A stretch of 64,000 nt of DNA from Gerris lacustris (taxonomy: Eukaryota > Arthropoda > Insecta > Hemiptera > Gerridae). Numbering within the stretch: the first letter of the stretch is position 1; every line of letters starts with the position of its first letter. Below the pieces are notes generated by a model, which was not told where the DNA came from, made no database searches, and saw only the letters and a list, made by a program, of their open reading frames with translations. This document shows, in pieces, positions 1 through 11,275 of the stretch. The stretch covers positions 136,467,787 to 136,531,786 of the forward strand of contig OX578276.1 of NCBI GenBank assembly GCA_951217055.1, in the 5' to 3' direction. The position numbers and the translations under genes are program-made.

Positions 1-135
1 GATATAATGTTGGTTCGCAAAAATTGAGCGACAGACCGAAAGACTGCACGGAACCAAAGATGTTCCCTTATGTCTGAAACGGATTTCTGTCTTGGATTTT
101 TTGAAATCGGAGGCATAAAAAACTTCATAACGGTC
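1..135 (+). repeat. Repeat family HP-A, 3' part, split by insertion
   Basis: Matches the copies near 25.2 kb and 25.9 kb: a GTTGGTTCGCAAAAATTGAG segment, a run of CAGAC-type units, 'ggaaccaaagatgttccc' and 'aacggatttctgtcttgga'. Its terminal hairpin is missing here but appears at about 1388-1416. The two halves are separated by an insertion bounded by ATAACGGTC at 127-135 and 1372-1380. The left end is cut by the window edge. Confidence 0.75.
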
Positions 136-1371
136 CATTCTTATCTTTTGTGTCTTCAGGGGTTTTTTAAAAAAATTAAAATTAATAAAAAAAAGAAAGC
201 TAACAATTTGCTTTTTTTAGTATATTAATATTTATTTGGTTATATTTCATCTCCTACTTGAGACATTTTCAAACCCTGAAAAAGTTACAATTTAAAATTA
301 CAATAGATCTTTTACAATTATTAGATACTTTAAACTATAATAAAAATAAAAATTATATATATAGAATTGAATTAACTATAAATTATATTAAAATGGTCAT
401 GCTGAGTAATGAATATTTTAGTCAATTACATACCTGAAATTTTATTTGTGTTAATTTTATTTATATAAAATAAGTCAAAAAATTGTTTAAAATTAAAATA
501 TTACTGATCCAGCAATATGTCACTAAACACCACTTTACTGTCAACTGACAACTGATTTAAAACCAAAAAGAAAAGAAAATTCACTTTGAGTCATGATCAA
601 TCTCAGCTCTCTGATACATGACTGACTAGATTTTACTTAATTCCTCCTTATATGAATTAACCCAGAATCATTCCAATTACTATAAAAGCTTTGCATTTAA
701 CCAACATGAAACCTTCAATCTTTAATATTTACTCCTTTACAATGTTATTAATACATTAATTTAACAATTACTAACATCAACAATAAAATTAATAAATTTT
801 GATCTTAGTTTAATAAATAATTTAAAAAATAAAACTATAAAAGCTTTGCATTTAACCAACATAATACCCACAAATTTTTGACATTTAGTCCTTTACAATT
901 TTGATAATACATTAATTTAACAAATACTATACAATAACAATAAAATTAATAAAAATTAAATTTAAAATTGACTAGAGGTTCTACATTTCTTAAATAATAA
1001 TATGTGACGTAATAAATTAAGGTATATAAATATCATACAATATTAAATTAGTTTTAAACATTAATGAATTTAGATTCAATTTTAAGTTCCTTAAAGATTC
1101 CTGAATAAAATTTATTTAAATCTTTTGAGTCAGTTTTAAAGTTGATATTTTTGGGGTAACCTGCGATTAATGCAGCTTCTAGTAATTTTCTCTTTGAGTT
1201 ATTGTTTTCTTTTTCTAGTATTTTTGCATTCTTAAAATCTGGAATATGATTTAGTTCTAAAGCATGTGCAGCAAGAGCGGTATTATTTGATTTGTTTTTA
1301 ATGTCTCCCTCATGTTGCTTCATCCTATTTTTAAAAGTTTGGCGAGATTCTCCTATGTATTTTTTATCACA
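136..1371 (-). mobile_element. 5'-truncated Penelope-like element
   Basis: The segment sits between 9-bp direct repeats ATAACGGTC (127-135 and 1372-1380), read as the target duplication, inside an HP-A repeat. On the minus strand it opens directly in a GIY-YIG reading frame and continues as about 900 bp of AT-rich 3' sequence. That region contains a diverged tandem duplication (about 680-808 and 834-962, both starting CTATAAAAGCTTTGCATTTA). A CTGAAGA sequence lies at the extreme 3' end (minus strand, 153-159), the position where Penelope-like elements carry hammerhead motifs, but the rest of the core is not recognisable. Severe 5' truncation with retention of the C-terminal domain is usual for old copies. 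Confidence 0.7.
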
Positions 1372-1383
1372 ATAACGGTCAAG
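1054..1383 (-). pseudogene. GIY-YIG endonuclease domain of a Penelope-like element (fragment)
   Basis: The minus-strand frame reads CDKKYIGESRQTFKNRMKQH and then NTALAAHALELNH with a downstream ILEKE..LLEAALI segment. This is the order seen in the C-terminal GIY-YIG domain of Penelope-like retroelements: YIG, an R on the following helix, then a glutamate in an 'R..LE..LI' helix. The domain nicks DNA for integration. The first in-frame Met is at 1323, but similarity continues upstream to the insertion boundary, so no true start exists. No reverse transcriptase is present, so this is a dead 3' remnant. The domain call is firm; activity is not expected. Confidence 0.7.
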
Positions 1384-1420
1384 TAGCTTCTTCTACCATC
1401 GGTAAGCTTGGAAGCAAAAA
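1381..1420 (+). repeat. HP family terminal hairpin (right half of split copy)
   Basis: Carries the HP-type imperfect hairpin GCTTC...CATCGGTAAG...GGAAGC and resumes the HP-A copy interrupted at position 135. Confidence 0.6.
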
Positions 1421-2139
1421 CGGGGGAAACAATCAAAATAAAAGTGTTTTTATGTATGGTAAGGAAAAGTTTTTCTGTTACCATCAATAATCTCAGAAAC
1501 AAAGCAAAACTGAAAACAATTAAATAAATTAGAAAATAATAGAGTTAATAAACATAAAATCAATAAAGTATGTGATAGGATGTGAGGAAGCTATATTTTC
1601 CATACTACTTAGGAGTCTATTTTTCGTGCGATACAAGTTATTAAAATTAGAGTTTTAAAAGCTTCACGCTAAAACTACACTCTAAATTATTCTACTTTGA
1701 TTTTATTATTTTTAATTATAAAACTGCTGATAAGTTAAAATTTTAACGATTCTACGGATTATTTTTAAGCCTAATTAGAAAGGTAAATTTAACTTGGACA
1801 AAGTTAATTTAATTGCATCAAAATCTTAAAAATAAAATATCAATTTGAGACTGAATATTCCTGTTTTTCATTTATTGAAATTCCGCTTTCAATTATTTAA
1901 AGCTTCTCTATCGACAATGATAGAAAAGAAGAGTTATTACTTCCTAGAATGGAAACACAAAATCAATCCAGACTCGGTGGAAACCAATTATTCTGCACAA
2001 AAGCGGTAAAAGTAACTTTAGAGAAGCGACTGTATTTTATAGCGATATATTTTATCTAAGACATTCATTAATAAGATTTATTTCGATAAAAGAAAATGAA
2101 AAGTTTTAGTGATTCAATAGTTATTGTCTTATCTTGTTA
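1421..2139. other. AT-rich sequence, no gene seen
   Basis: No convincing coding frame. About 1565-1615 (tgataggatgtgaggaagctat...) resembles, in reverse, the opposite terminus of the HP repeat family. The rest is anonymous. Confidence 0.4.
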
Positions 2140-2600
2140 TCTTGTTTCTCTACTAAATCTTGTTAGGATTTCTGATTTTTATTTTCTCATATATTGAGAA
2201 AGTATTGTGATTCAAAATCGATTTTGAGATGAATTTACACGTTTTGAGGTCCCCTGAGTCCAAAAAAGTGGTATTTAAAAAATGTCTATCTCTCGTTTGC
2301 TCAGACGCGTAGAGTCTACTACTACTGTACCGATTTTGACGAAATTTGGCATACATATTAAGAAAAATCATATCCCGAGCCCCGAGGTGAAATCGTGAAA
2401 TGAATTTTAGCTCCAAATTTGGGGGCTCAAAAATCCCCTAAAAACTCTGGAAAACGGTTCCGACGATTTTTATTAAAAATGTTTAAAATGTATTTAAATT
2501 TAACGATACAAGCTATTTTCCCGGGAAAAATCTAGTTCCCAGTTTCCAAGATATTGATGAAAATAAATCTGATTTTGTTGAAAAAGAAAACAATAAGTTG
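2140..2600 (+). repeat. Dispersed repeat family C, copy 1
   Basis: Shares an ordered series of blocks with 31330-31640: 'gagaa.gtattgtga', 'acgttttgagg', 'agtccaaaaaagt', 'gacgattttaat..aaa', 'taacg.ta.aagc', 'gataatattgat'-like ends. A short frame on the minus strand lies inside it and is not believed to be a gene. Class unknown. Confidence 0.55.
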
Positions 2601-3760
2601 ACCACCTACTGGACACTTTTTAAAAAATATATTAACTTGGCACTAATCTTCTCCGATAGTGTGTATTCCCTTTAGGTCGTGCGCAGATGAGCACATGAAC
2701 CTGGGTCCTCCCTATATGGCCAAGATGTAAACATTCAATTGGTCACGACCAAAGGTGACTAAACCCTCTTTATGATTAATAATTTCAAGATAAAAAGAAC
2801 TTTTTATATACTACGTTTCTAAATTTTCTGTTGAATCGTATGTAATGTTGATAATATAATTTTTTAAGTTATATAATATATAATGTTAGTGAAAAAAAAA
2901 AAAATAGTTCCGAATTTATTTACTTCACATAAATGACAACCATCCAGAGAGCTGATCTTAAACCTATAAAAGGATAAACCTTTGTACAACGGATCTCTCC
3001 AACAACAGATCTATATAAAGCATGCCATCGATATATTTCAAATAATATAATCGAAAAATAATATAATTGATATTTCCTGTTTTGCTGTCATTCAATGTTT
3101 ATCTATCACAAATTTGAGACCCGTCAAAATGAAGATTGCGTAAATATTGGATATGGCAAAAAAAATAAAATAACTTGCGGATTTCTTCCGAACTAACTTT
3201 CCGCACAGCAAAATTTGCTGAAAAATAATTAAATTCTGCTGAAAGATGGCTAAAAGTATTAAAATAATGCATTGCCATCGTGTTCTGAGCTTTGCTAAAA
3301 GTTTAAAATGTCTAGCTATTCGGGAAGTTAGTTAGAAATCGATTGCCAGATTTGTACCGGACAAACAAACAAACGAACAAACAAGAATGCAAGCTAATAA
3401 AAACGTAGTAAAATACCTTAACAGACAAGACAAAATAAAAAGAATGATAAGCGAGCTCGAACATCTCTGTATTATTTTCACAATAATTTACAATGATATC
3501 CCAACATAACACTTATATGAAAACTGAAAACTTAAGCCAAGTTGTGAGATCATAGGTTTAGCCAAGTACTATGTCTAATTTATCCAGTACAAATAAAGAT
3601 ACTATTTGCCTGTCCCCCATTTCTATGCTCTGTCACTCACAAACATATACATTTTATTTCTTTAATCACTATACTAATAACAAATATAATTAATTCATAA
3701 AATATTAATAATAATAGTTTGACACGGACCTAACGGACATAACGATTTAAATAAAATATA
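2601..3760. other. AT-rich sequence with a short CAAA-type run
   Basis: No supported gene. A degenerate acaaacaaacaaacgaac run is at about 3360-3382. The short open frame at 3312-3512 (minus) has no recognisable features. Confidence 0.4.
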
Positions 3761-3764
3761 TATT

Positions 3765-4285
3765 TTTTGAGTTATTCTCTTTGCAGCCATTATTCTTATA
3801 GATTGATTCCATTTTCTTCCATTCTCCTCTGTCAACCGCAACCCTTCTCAAGGTTGCACCTCCACAACACATTCCTCATCTCAACGTCCCAGGTCGATTT
3901 TGGTCGACCTCTTTTTCTTTTGAGGTTTATATGTGTCCATTCTATTTTTTTTTTTTTGTCCATCTACCATCTTGCATACGTGTTATGTGTCCGGCTCATT
4001 CCATTTTCTTACTATCACCTCTTTTCCTATATCATTCAAGTTTGTTTGAAGCCGTATCTATGCATTAGTTTTCCTTTCCTTTCTTCCAATTTCTAACATG
4101 CTTCTTTCCATTGATCTTACTGCCACTCTTAGTTTATTTATATGCCACTTTGTTAAGCACGATGCCTCGCAACCATAAATCATCACATGTTTTACAACGC
4201 TTTTTTTTTCTCCAAGTTTTGTTTTATTTTCAATGCTGACATTAGATATTATTAGATATATTAAAGGCTCTCTATCCCAATCCAA
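3765..4285 (-). pseudogene. Non-LTR retrotransposon C-terminal fragment (decayed)
   Basis: On the minus strand one frame gives YGCEASCLTKWHINKLRV followed by MERSMLEIGRKERK. This is the segment after the palm of many insect APE-type LINE reverse transcriptases, typically YG.E.W.LTK....L...Q..MER.MLG. After frame changes the downstream part reads RGRPKSTWDVEM and then AVDRGEWKKMES, matching the usual C-terminal RGRP...W and A.DR..W motifs. Catalytic motifs are absent and at least two frameshifts are needed, so this is a dead 3' remnant. Clade is not assigned. Confidence 0.7.
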
Positions 4286-4289
4286 TTAT

Positions 4290-4900
4290 CCTTCCAATCT
4301 CTTTAGACATCCATTATTAGTGTTGAAATTGTTTTGTTATATTTAAATTGTATATATTATTGTTACAATATATTTAATGTTATATGCTGTATATTAACTT
4401 AAAACACAAAGAAAAAAAGTTTAAAATTTAAAAGTACACAATTGAAATGTTAGTTAATATCTTAAAGGTTATTTGTTAAAGCTACTTTTATGTTAATTCT
4501 ATTATTAAGTTAATAAAAATTATTTAAAAAACTACCGAACTGAAGCTATATGTTCTCACAGTCAGTTAGAAATTATTTGTGTATGCTAGAATGTTTTTCT
4601 TTGTAAAGATACAAATGTTTCCAATAAATGTTTATTATTATTATTATTATTGTTATTATCACTATACATGTTTAAATTTAAAAAAAAATCTGACTTGGCA
4701 AGTATGCAGAAAAAAAATGTGTTAAAATTAGATGCGGCGTCATATAAAACTTTGTATCCTATGATCTCCCAACTTTTCACGACAAGGCTTAATTGTTTAC
4801 ATAAGTGTTTTTTTTAACATATTTTACATATATTTTTTAAAGTAATTAAATATATTCACATCATTATAATACATGATAAATAAAAAAAGATAAATTAGAT
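4290..4900. other. AT-rich sequence with (TTA)n microsatellite
   Basis: A TTA-type trinucleotide run lies at about 4630-4655, following 'ccaataaatgttta'; such runs often end LINE or SINE copies. No gene is supported. Confidence 0.4.
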
Positions 4901-4904
4901 CAAA

Positions 4905-5460
4905 TTAGATAGTGCCTCTTTTAGCAAAGATATAACTTTGTCAAAATTAGTGACTTCTTCCATTATTGAAGTCTCGATTTATTGATACTTTAGAGTTTTT
5001 TAACTTGATGCTGCATTAAGTGCTACTTCTGCTTCGAAGTTTGTCTTTTTTGTGAACTATTTGTCTTTTTAAATAATTATTTTTGTAACTTCATCTTTCA
5101 TGTCTATTTCTTGTAATATCTTATACTACTTTTTGAAATTCTTGAGCTTTTTTTATTTCACTGACTATGTCCCGTATTAATTTTCACTTGTTTTTTGCAT
5201 TGCTGGTGCTGTTTCTTGTTTAACTGATAATTCTTGTTCCAGTGTTTCATGTTCGTTGTTTCTTATAATATGTTTTTTGTTAGATATTGGCGGATCAAAT
5301 CAGACGGCTTTCCTGCTATTTCTAACGTAGTTTTTCCAACTAGATGACTCATGGCTTTGCTCATTTTTATTTTTGAAAATACGATAAAAATGCATACATT
5401 TTTGAAAAACTGAAATTTCGTCCTTTGAACTAAAATAAAATGGAGTGCCACCTCATTCAA
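4905..5460 (-). other. Possible decayed coding segment, K/E-rich
   Basis: The minus-strand frame beginning MSKAMSHLVGKTTLEIAGK runs about 33 codons from an internal Met. It is followed by low-complexity Lys/Glu/Gln-rich reading interrupted by several stops, with stretches such as NFEAEVALNAASS. It looks like a degraded protein-coding region but I do not recognise the family, and chance in AT-rich DNA is possible. Confidence 0.2.
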
Positions 5461-5477
5461 TAACTTGGGTTAGGCCG

Positions 5478-5602
5478 GAAACAAGAGGGGAAAGAAAAGA
5501 GTGGTGAGGACGAATTTTCGAAAGGAAGGAATATGGAAAACATGTAAGGAAAGGGAGAACTGGTGAATGAGGAAGTAGCGAGGGAGAGGGGAGGTACATA
5601 AG
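5478..5602 (+). repeat. Purine-rich tract
   Basis: About 120 bp is overwhelmingly A/G on the plus strand (for example gaaacaagaggggaaagaaa and gggagaggggaggt). It is not a simple repeat. Confidence 0.6.
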
Positions 5603-8600
5603 GATTATAAAAATTTGGATATACATAGTTTGATAAATTAATGTGACTTTATTAGTGGAGATTAGGAATCACAGTGGACTGGCCCAGGGGTGACTGCTAT
5701 ATTTATTTTATATTAATTGATTCCTCTGTACACATAAAAAAATAAAAATAAAAGAAAAATAAACCCTACCTAAGAAACTTATGACTGAAGTGGTATACCT
5801 TGGGGCCCCATCACAGGTAAACTTCTACGAGTGGTCTTCCACTTGATATGATTAAAATTAAAATACAGCCCCACTCAACTGGGTGTTATTTGAGCCTACA
5901 GTTAAAATAATATATGTAAACATACGAAAATATAAAATAAATTATAAAAGATACTGGGTAGAAGAGGGTGCGGAGGAAGTCCAGGTCAGTCGGGTCTTCA
6001 GTTTTACTGTCCACAGGGGAAGGGGAATCTCGTCGGAGGGAAGAACTCAACAAAATTGGGTGGTCCGGGAAGTCACCACAACCTGTGCACTTAATCTGCA
6101 GGTTGGAGTGATCACTTAAGTTGGAGAGTCGTAGCTGCTAACACAGGAGCTGTAGCTTGCTAACCCGAAAAATCCACCACAGTAGAGTGTTAGGCTCCTA
6201 AATATCCATTACCTACGTGCAACAAACTTTACTCCGAATTTTAACTTGTGTAACACAATTTAACTTTGTGGCTACTTTTGTTTCCACAAAAACCACGCCG
6301 TTGAACCACACAACCTCTTCGCCTAACCTTACTCCTCCACAAAACAAAAAGTCCCTACAGAAAAGAAGATAAAAAATACTTTAAAAAGTAGGAGTCCCAC
6401 CTAATCCACAAATTAAGGAAATAGTAAAAGAAAAAAACCTCAACTAACGGAATATTTTCCCTTAACAAAACAAAATATGCCCCATAAATAAAATGACCGT
6501 AGCCCACATAATTTCCCCATTCAATTCAGACTTGTCTAATCTTTGTACAAAAAAATTAATATAACACACATCTAAATTTAATTGTTATAATTATAAAGAA
6601 AAAAAAATACTCATTTTCTCAATTTCATCTATAAACATTGAATCATGGACTTTTTTCGGGTATTTAATCCACTATCGACATTTCAATATTTCCCAATGAA
6701 GAGGAGAAATCAGAATACAATTTATTTATTTATTGTAGTAGATGGATCTGAAGGTGTGAAATTATAAAACATTAATCCATTTTGAGTACCATTTGGTCCG
6801 CTGGGAGCTCTGATATAATTTTATATAAATGTAGAATTTCTATCGGGGAAATATGGTACTACAATGAATACAAGTGAAAACCAATCTACCTCCTAATATA
6901 TTCTAACTTCCTGGCACGATATTTAAGAGCGTTACATATTTCATGTCGGTTTTTATGTGACAGAAATTTCTTCTCCCAGAGCTAAAACATATCTATGTTA
7001 AAAAAAATTAAATATAACTAGAACTGTATTATTTCAGCCTTACAAAATTCATTTAAATATTGTAATTTACTTTGTTTCAACATGAGGAACATTTTTGTTG
7101 GAATACACAATGTTTAGGAAAAAAATTATATAAGGGATATGATGGAATTGGTTTGTAGAAGGATTTGAAATTCTGAAGAGAGATGATCCTGGCCCTTGCT
7201 AAGCGATTTCCTTCTTCCTTCTACGTTCCTTGAATTATAATGAAATTCTACATTTCCCTCACTTCCCCCCCCCCCCATTCTTTTACCTAATAATTCCGAA
7301 TTTATTTTATCATTCCAAGAATTTCCTTTTTCAGTAAAAAAAATTAGATTTAGTCCCACATTATTACTCTTTTATATAAACTTGATTTCCAAAAAGAAGT
7401 TGTCAGTTTGAATTTAATTTAATTTCGTATTTTTAGCTTTTAAAAGAACCTCATATTAACATAATTTTTTTTTTTGGTGTGACCTAGTTTCTATTATTAA
7501 AATTCTATTTAATTTTAACCTAGTTAGTTGAAAAAGATACGCGAATCCCGTTGATGGAAGAAACTCATAATGTTTAAGAAAATTATTCATGAATTTGAAA
7601 TTAAATTTTACTTTTTTTCTTACCTTAAAGATTTAGTCCAATTTTTTTTTTTTTTTTTTTTTAATACTTTTTATATACTACATACAGCATTACGCTGGCA
7701 CTTCTTTGTTAGTAAATAATAAAGAGATAATAAATGTAAGAATATTTTATTTTTGAAAGAAAGACTGCTCTTTCTCGTAAGATTTAGATTTATTTTTTTA
7801 GCGAGTAAAAATATAATGTCATACAGAATTAATCTACCACTAAGTTATACATACATATATATTTTGTCTATAAGGACTTACTCTTCATATAAGTAAAGTG
7901 AATATAATATTAGGTTACTTAATACTTACATTTTGCCTAATTATAAATATCTAAGAACAAAAATTTGATAATTGTATTGCAACAAAAATCCATTGTGAAC
8001 AATTACAAATTTTATTATGTTAGTTGATTGACATTTGTATACTGTATTACTTTATGATTTTTTCAGCCGATTATGACGATCCAACGTTGTTGACATTAAA
8101 ACATTCGTGGTTTTTGCGACAACTATAAATAAAACTGCCCAATTTTATTTGCTAGTTATTGTCACATGGTTATGTGAATGGAATAAAAATGAACGAGAAT
8201 AAAGTGTGCTAGAGCCTAGTAAGTGAAAACCTTCATTCCTCAGACACAGCCTTTGACTCAACTACCTTTAATTAGTGACTTAAACAAACGATTTATATGG
8301 TCCCAACGTCTTAATACAAGCAAATATAAAGGCAAGACACTAAAATACTCAATACATTTTTTAAGCGCTTACTCAAAACACATTGTAAACTTATAAAATA
8401 CAAAGAAAAGTTACTCGTATACACAGTCTCATACTGTAGTCGAACCATAACCACTTATCCAATAGTGATCATTTTTACACCAATATGTTCGTTAGGTTTA
8501 GAAGTGGTATGGTGTAATAGAAGCATCATTGGCCACTTTCTTAGTGTCGCGCGTGCTCATGATATAATTATAGCTAGTTTTATTATTATGCAATTTTTAT

Positions 8601-8830
8601 TTCATTTGATATTTTACTTTACCTCATATTGCACTATTATGTCAGTGAGCACTATCACAGGACAGTGTTCTTTCTTCCTGCTACTAGATTTATCTAAAAA
8701 AATCCAACTCTCTGTATTAAATGATTAAAAATAAAATTGTGATTACAGCTGGAAACATTTTTTGAAAAAACATCTAACTTAGAGAACTTCTTTGGTTTAA
8801 AAAATAATGATAATTAATAATCACCTTTGA

Positions 8831-8882
<52 letters not shown>

Positions 8883-9180
8883 GACTGATATAAATGCGGA
8901 GATTTTTGCGGGTCTAAGAATAAACGCTAGTTAAATTTATGGCTTCTACTTAAATAACAAGTGTTAGCTGGGCTTTTCTAAGCCTTAAAACCATTTAATA
9001 GAAGGGGGTTAGTGCTGGGCTCCACTTGAACCATAACAGGTGAAAAATAAGGTTAAGGTTCCAAGCACATTTTAGATCTCTATTGCCCCTTAGTAATTAA
9101 GGACAAGCATGTACGAGAAAAACCCCTGATATATATAAATATTACATTTGTGGCGTGAAAATACAAAAGAGAAACCAAAA
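5603..9180. other. Anonymous region with homopolymer runs
   Basis: No gene is supported. The part at 5650-6520 is less AT-rich and contains a 78-codon open frame at 5883-6119 without recognisable features. Homopolymers include a C run near 7266-7277, a T run near 7641-7662 and an A run at 8832-8877. The poly-A at 8832-8877 could mark the tail of a retroposed copy lying to its left, but I found no flanking duplication. Confidence 0.35.
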
Positions 9181-9185
9181 AAAAA

Positions 9186-9766
9186 TAGACTGCCAATTAG
9201 TGTGGCACATAGCTTCCTCACATCCTATCAGGTACTTTATTGTTATATTAGCATTAAAATTATTTTATACTACTTTATTGTTAAATTGTTTATTGTGTAA
9301 AAAACTATTAATAGTTTTAGCGATGTTCAACACTTCATAGCGGTGTCGCTGTTGGTTTTACTAAAAAATTGTATTTGAAAAAAATGTTTGTCTCATTAAA
9401 TAGATGAAGTTTTTTTCCCGACCTAAAATTCCAATTATAAACATGAGGTTCATGTTTACGCGAGCGTTGCCCGTGAAAGCTTGGACGGATAACGTTGTCC
9501 AACGAACTCGTCCTGGGCATTAGTAAAATGAACATGTCTACCATATTTCATTAAAATCGGTTGACATTTACTCAAGTTATCGTCGCACTTTTCATAATTC
9601 ATTCGCGGACACACAGACCGACAGACAGCCAGATACGAGACCAAAAATGTTCCCTTATGTCTGAAACGGATTTCTGTCTTGGAATTTTCAAAATCGGGGG
9701 CATAAAAGTGTTTCGTTCTCTAAAGTGATCACAATGCTTCCGTTACCTTCGGTAAGCTCGGAAGCA
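9186..9766 (+). repeat. Repeat family HP-B, full-length copy 1
   Basis: Starts TAGACTGCCAATTAGTGTGG and ends in the hairpin at 9736-9765 (outer arms GCTTCCG/CGGAAGC, inner arms TTACC/GGTAA). Interior landmarks shared with 23379-23910 and 39643-40186 are CACTTCATAGCGGTGTCGCT, 'gttgtccaacgaactcgtcc', a CAGAC-type run and 'ctgaaacggatttctgtctt'. No coding capacity and no long terminal inverted repeats. Confidence 0.85.
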
Positions 9767-9827
9767 AAATATATGTATATGTATATATCAATTTAGAGAT
9801 AAAAGAAATCGTCCTTCTTCAAAAGGA

Positions 9828-9866
9828 TAACAATGCTTCTGGTATTTTCGGTGAACTTAGAAGCAA
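9828..9866 (+). repeat. Second, isolated HP terminal hairpin
   Basis: A diverged hairpin (GCTTCTGGTATTTTCGGTGA ... TAGAAGC) lies about 90 bp past the end of HP-B copy 1. The outer arm keeps pairing through a C-G to T-A change relative to the consensus. Confidence 0.55.
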
Positions 9867-10639
9867 TAAATAAAATTATGAATAGATTAAAAGACAAATT
9901 TAAAAAATTATTGTGATAATATAGGACAAAAACTTGAATGGACTTTTCATAGTTATTTTTTATTATTGAATATAAATACGAATAAACAATTCGGCGTGTT
10001 ATAGATGAATATACAGATATTGACGATTTAGTGGAGAATTCAAATACAATACTCAAGATTTAAGTGATATGATATTGCTCAATATATTCTTTCATTCCAG
10101 AAGTGTCCTATTTACTATTTAATATCAAATTGATTTTGAAGTGAGAAATGCAATTTTCATGTTTCTTTTGTTAAATCGAAAACCAATGAGAATTGGTTGT
10201 AATTTATTGTTAAACATAGTTTTTAGTTTTTCCACTGTAACAAATTATTGATTTTCATTTGTAAAAGTCAATAAATATTAAAAATGTTTAACAAATGAAT
10301 CTTAAATAAGTAATCCATTTTATTTTAACACAAGTGACACTAATTTCCTAAAAATTCTTCTATTCAAATTATTTATATTTATCTTCTTCAAAATTTTTTG
10401 AAGACTTTTATTCTGCGTTTTTGTTTGATACTATCGTAATTATTAGTTACCCTACTATTAATATTTATCAATAATTATCCACTCTACAGCACAAAAAATT
10501 ATGCAGCATTAAGTTCGAAGATCTGTTTTAATTTCATCTGAAAGTTGCATGCATTTGTAGAAAATCCTTAAAAAAGTATTAAATATTTTATTAATAATTT
10601 ATAAATCAGCTGATTGCTATGTGCAGATTTTATTAACAA
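9867..10639. other. AT-rich sequence, nothing recognised
   Basis: No coding, RNA or repeat signal could be supported by eye. Confidence 0.35.
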
Positions 10640-11275
10640 TTATTTATGCACCTAGGGAGTAAAGTAAGCCATTATTCCATGAGTGAATGTTGGTTCTTGA
10701 GGCGAAGCCGAAGGAACCACGGTCCCTTAATCCCGAGGCTAAGCCGAGGGAAAAACGCAAATTTGCTCCCGAGGCGCAGCCATGGGAGATAATTATCGCG
10801 AGGGGAATAATGGCACTTTACTCACGAGGTACATACAATATTTTATCTCCAGTAGGAAGAAACTACACATTTTCGTCCATTGCACAGTTTTTATTTATTA
10901 TTTTAATAAATAACAATAATTATTAGCACTTTTAATAGCAGATATAAGAGATTTAATATTAATAAAAAATAAGAATTGGAATTAAACTTATATAGAAGGT
11001 TATTTAGATGCAGGTTATAAATAAAGGTAAACATGGTCGAAAAACTCAGTGCCGCCAACTTGATTTCAACAACTTCATTACATAAGCCATTCATTTTCTA
11101 CTATTTAAAAAATAATTAAGTTGCAATCTTTACTTTTTTCCCCTACTTTACTTTTTCGCCCTACTTTTACTTTTTCTCCCTACTTTTTGAGTTCAGGGAT
11201 GAAAAGACCTGTTTTAGTCCCTCTAAACTAATTCAAAACCATAACTTTTTTTCCCTACTGGAGATAAAATAATTA
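10640..11275. repeat. Nested inverted-repeat block with GAGGCGAAGCCGA-type repeats
   Basis: Outer inverted pair: ATTTTATCTCCAGTAGG near 10842-10858 against its reverse complement near 11255-11272. A second pair, AGTAAAGTAAGCCATTATTCC near 10660, faces GGAATAATGGCACTTTACT near 10804-10822. Between the latter are three imperfect copies of a GAGGCGAAGCCGAAGG / GAGGCTAAGCCGAGGG unit. At 11140-11200 there are three or four copies of a 'ccctactttactttttc' unit. The 79-codon open frame here (10687-10926, peptide repeat PEAKPRE) is probably a by-product of the repeats. Confidence 0.55.

Noticed and set aside
3767..4096. 109-codon plus-strand frame
   Set aside because: Antisense to the decayed LINE C-terminus on the minus strand.
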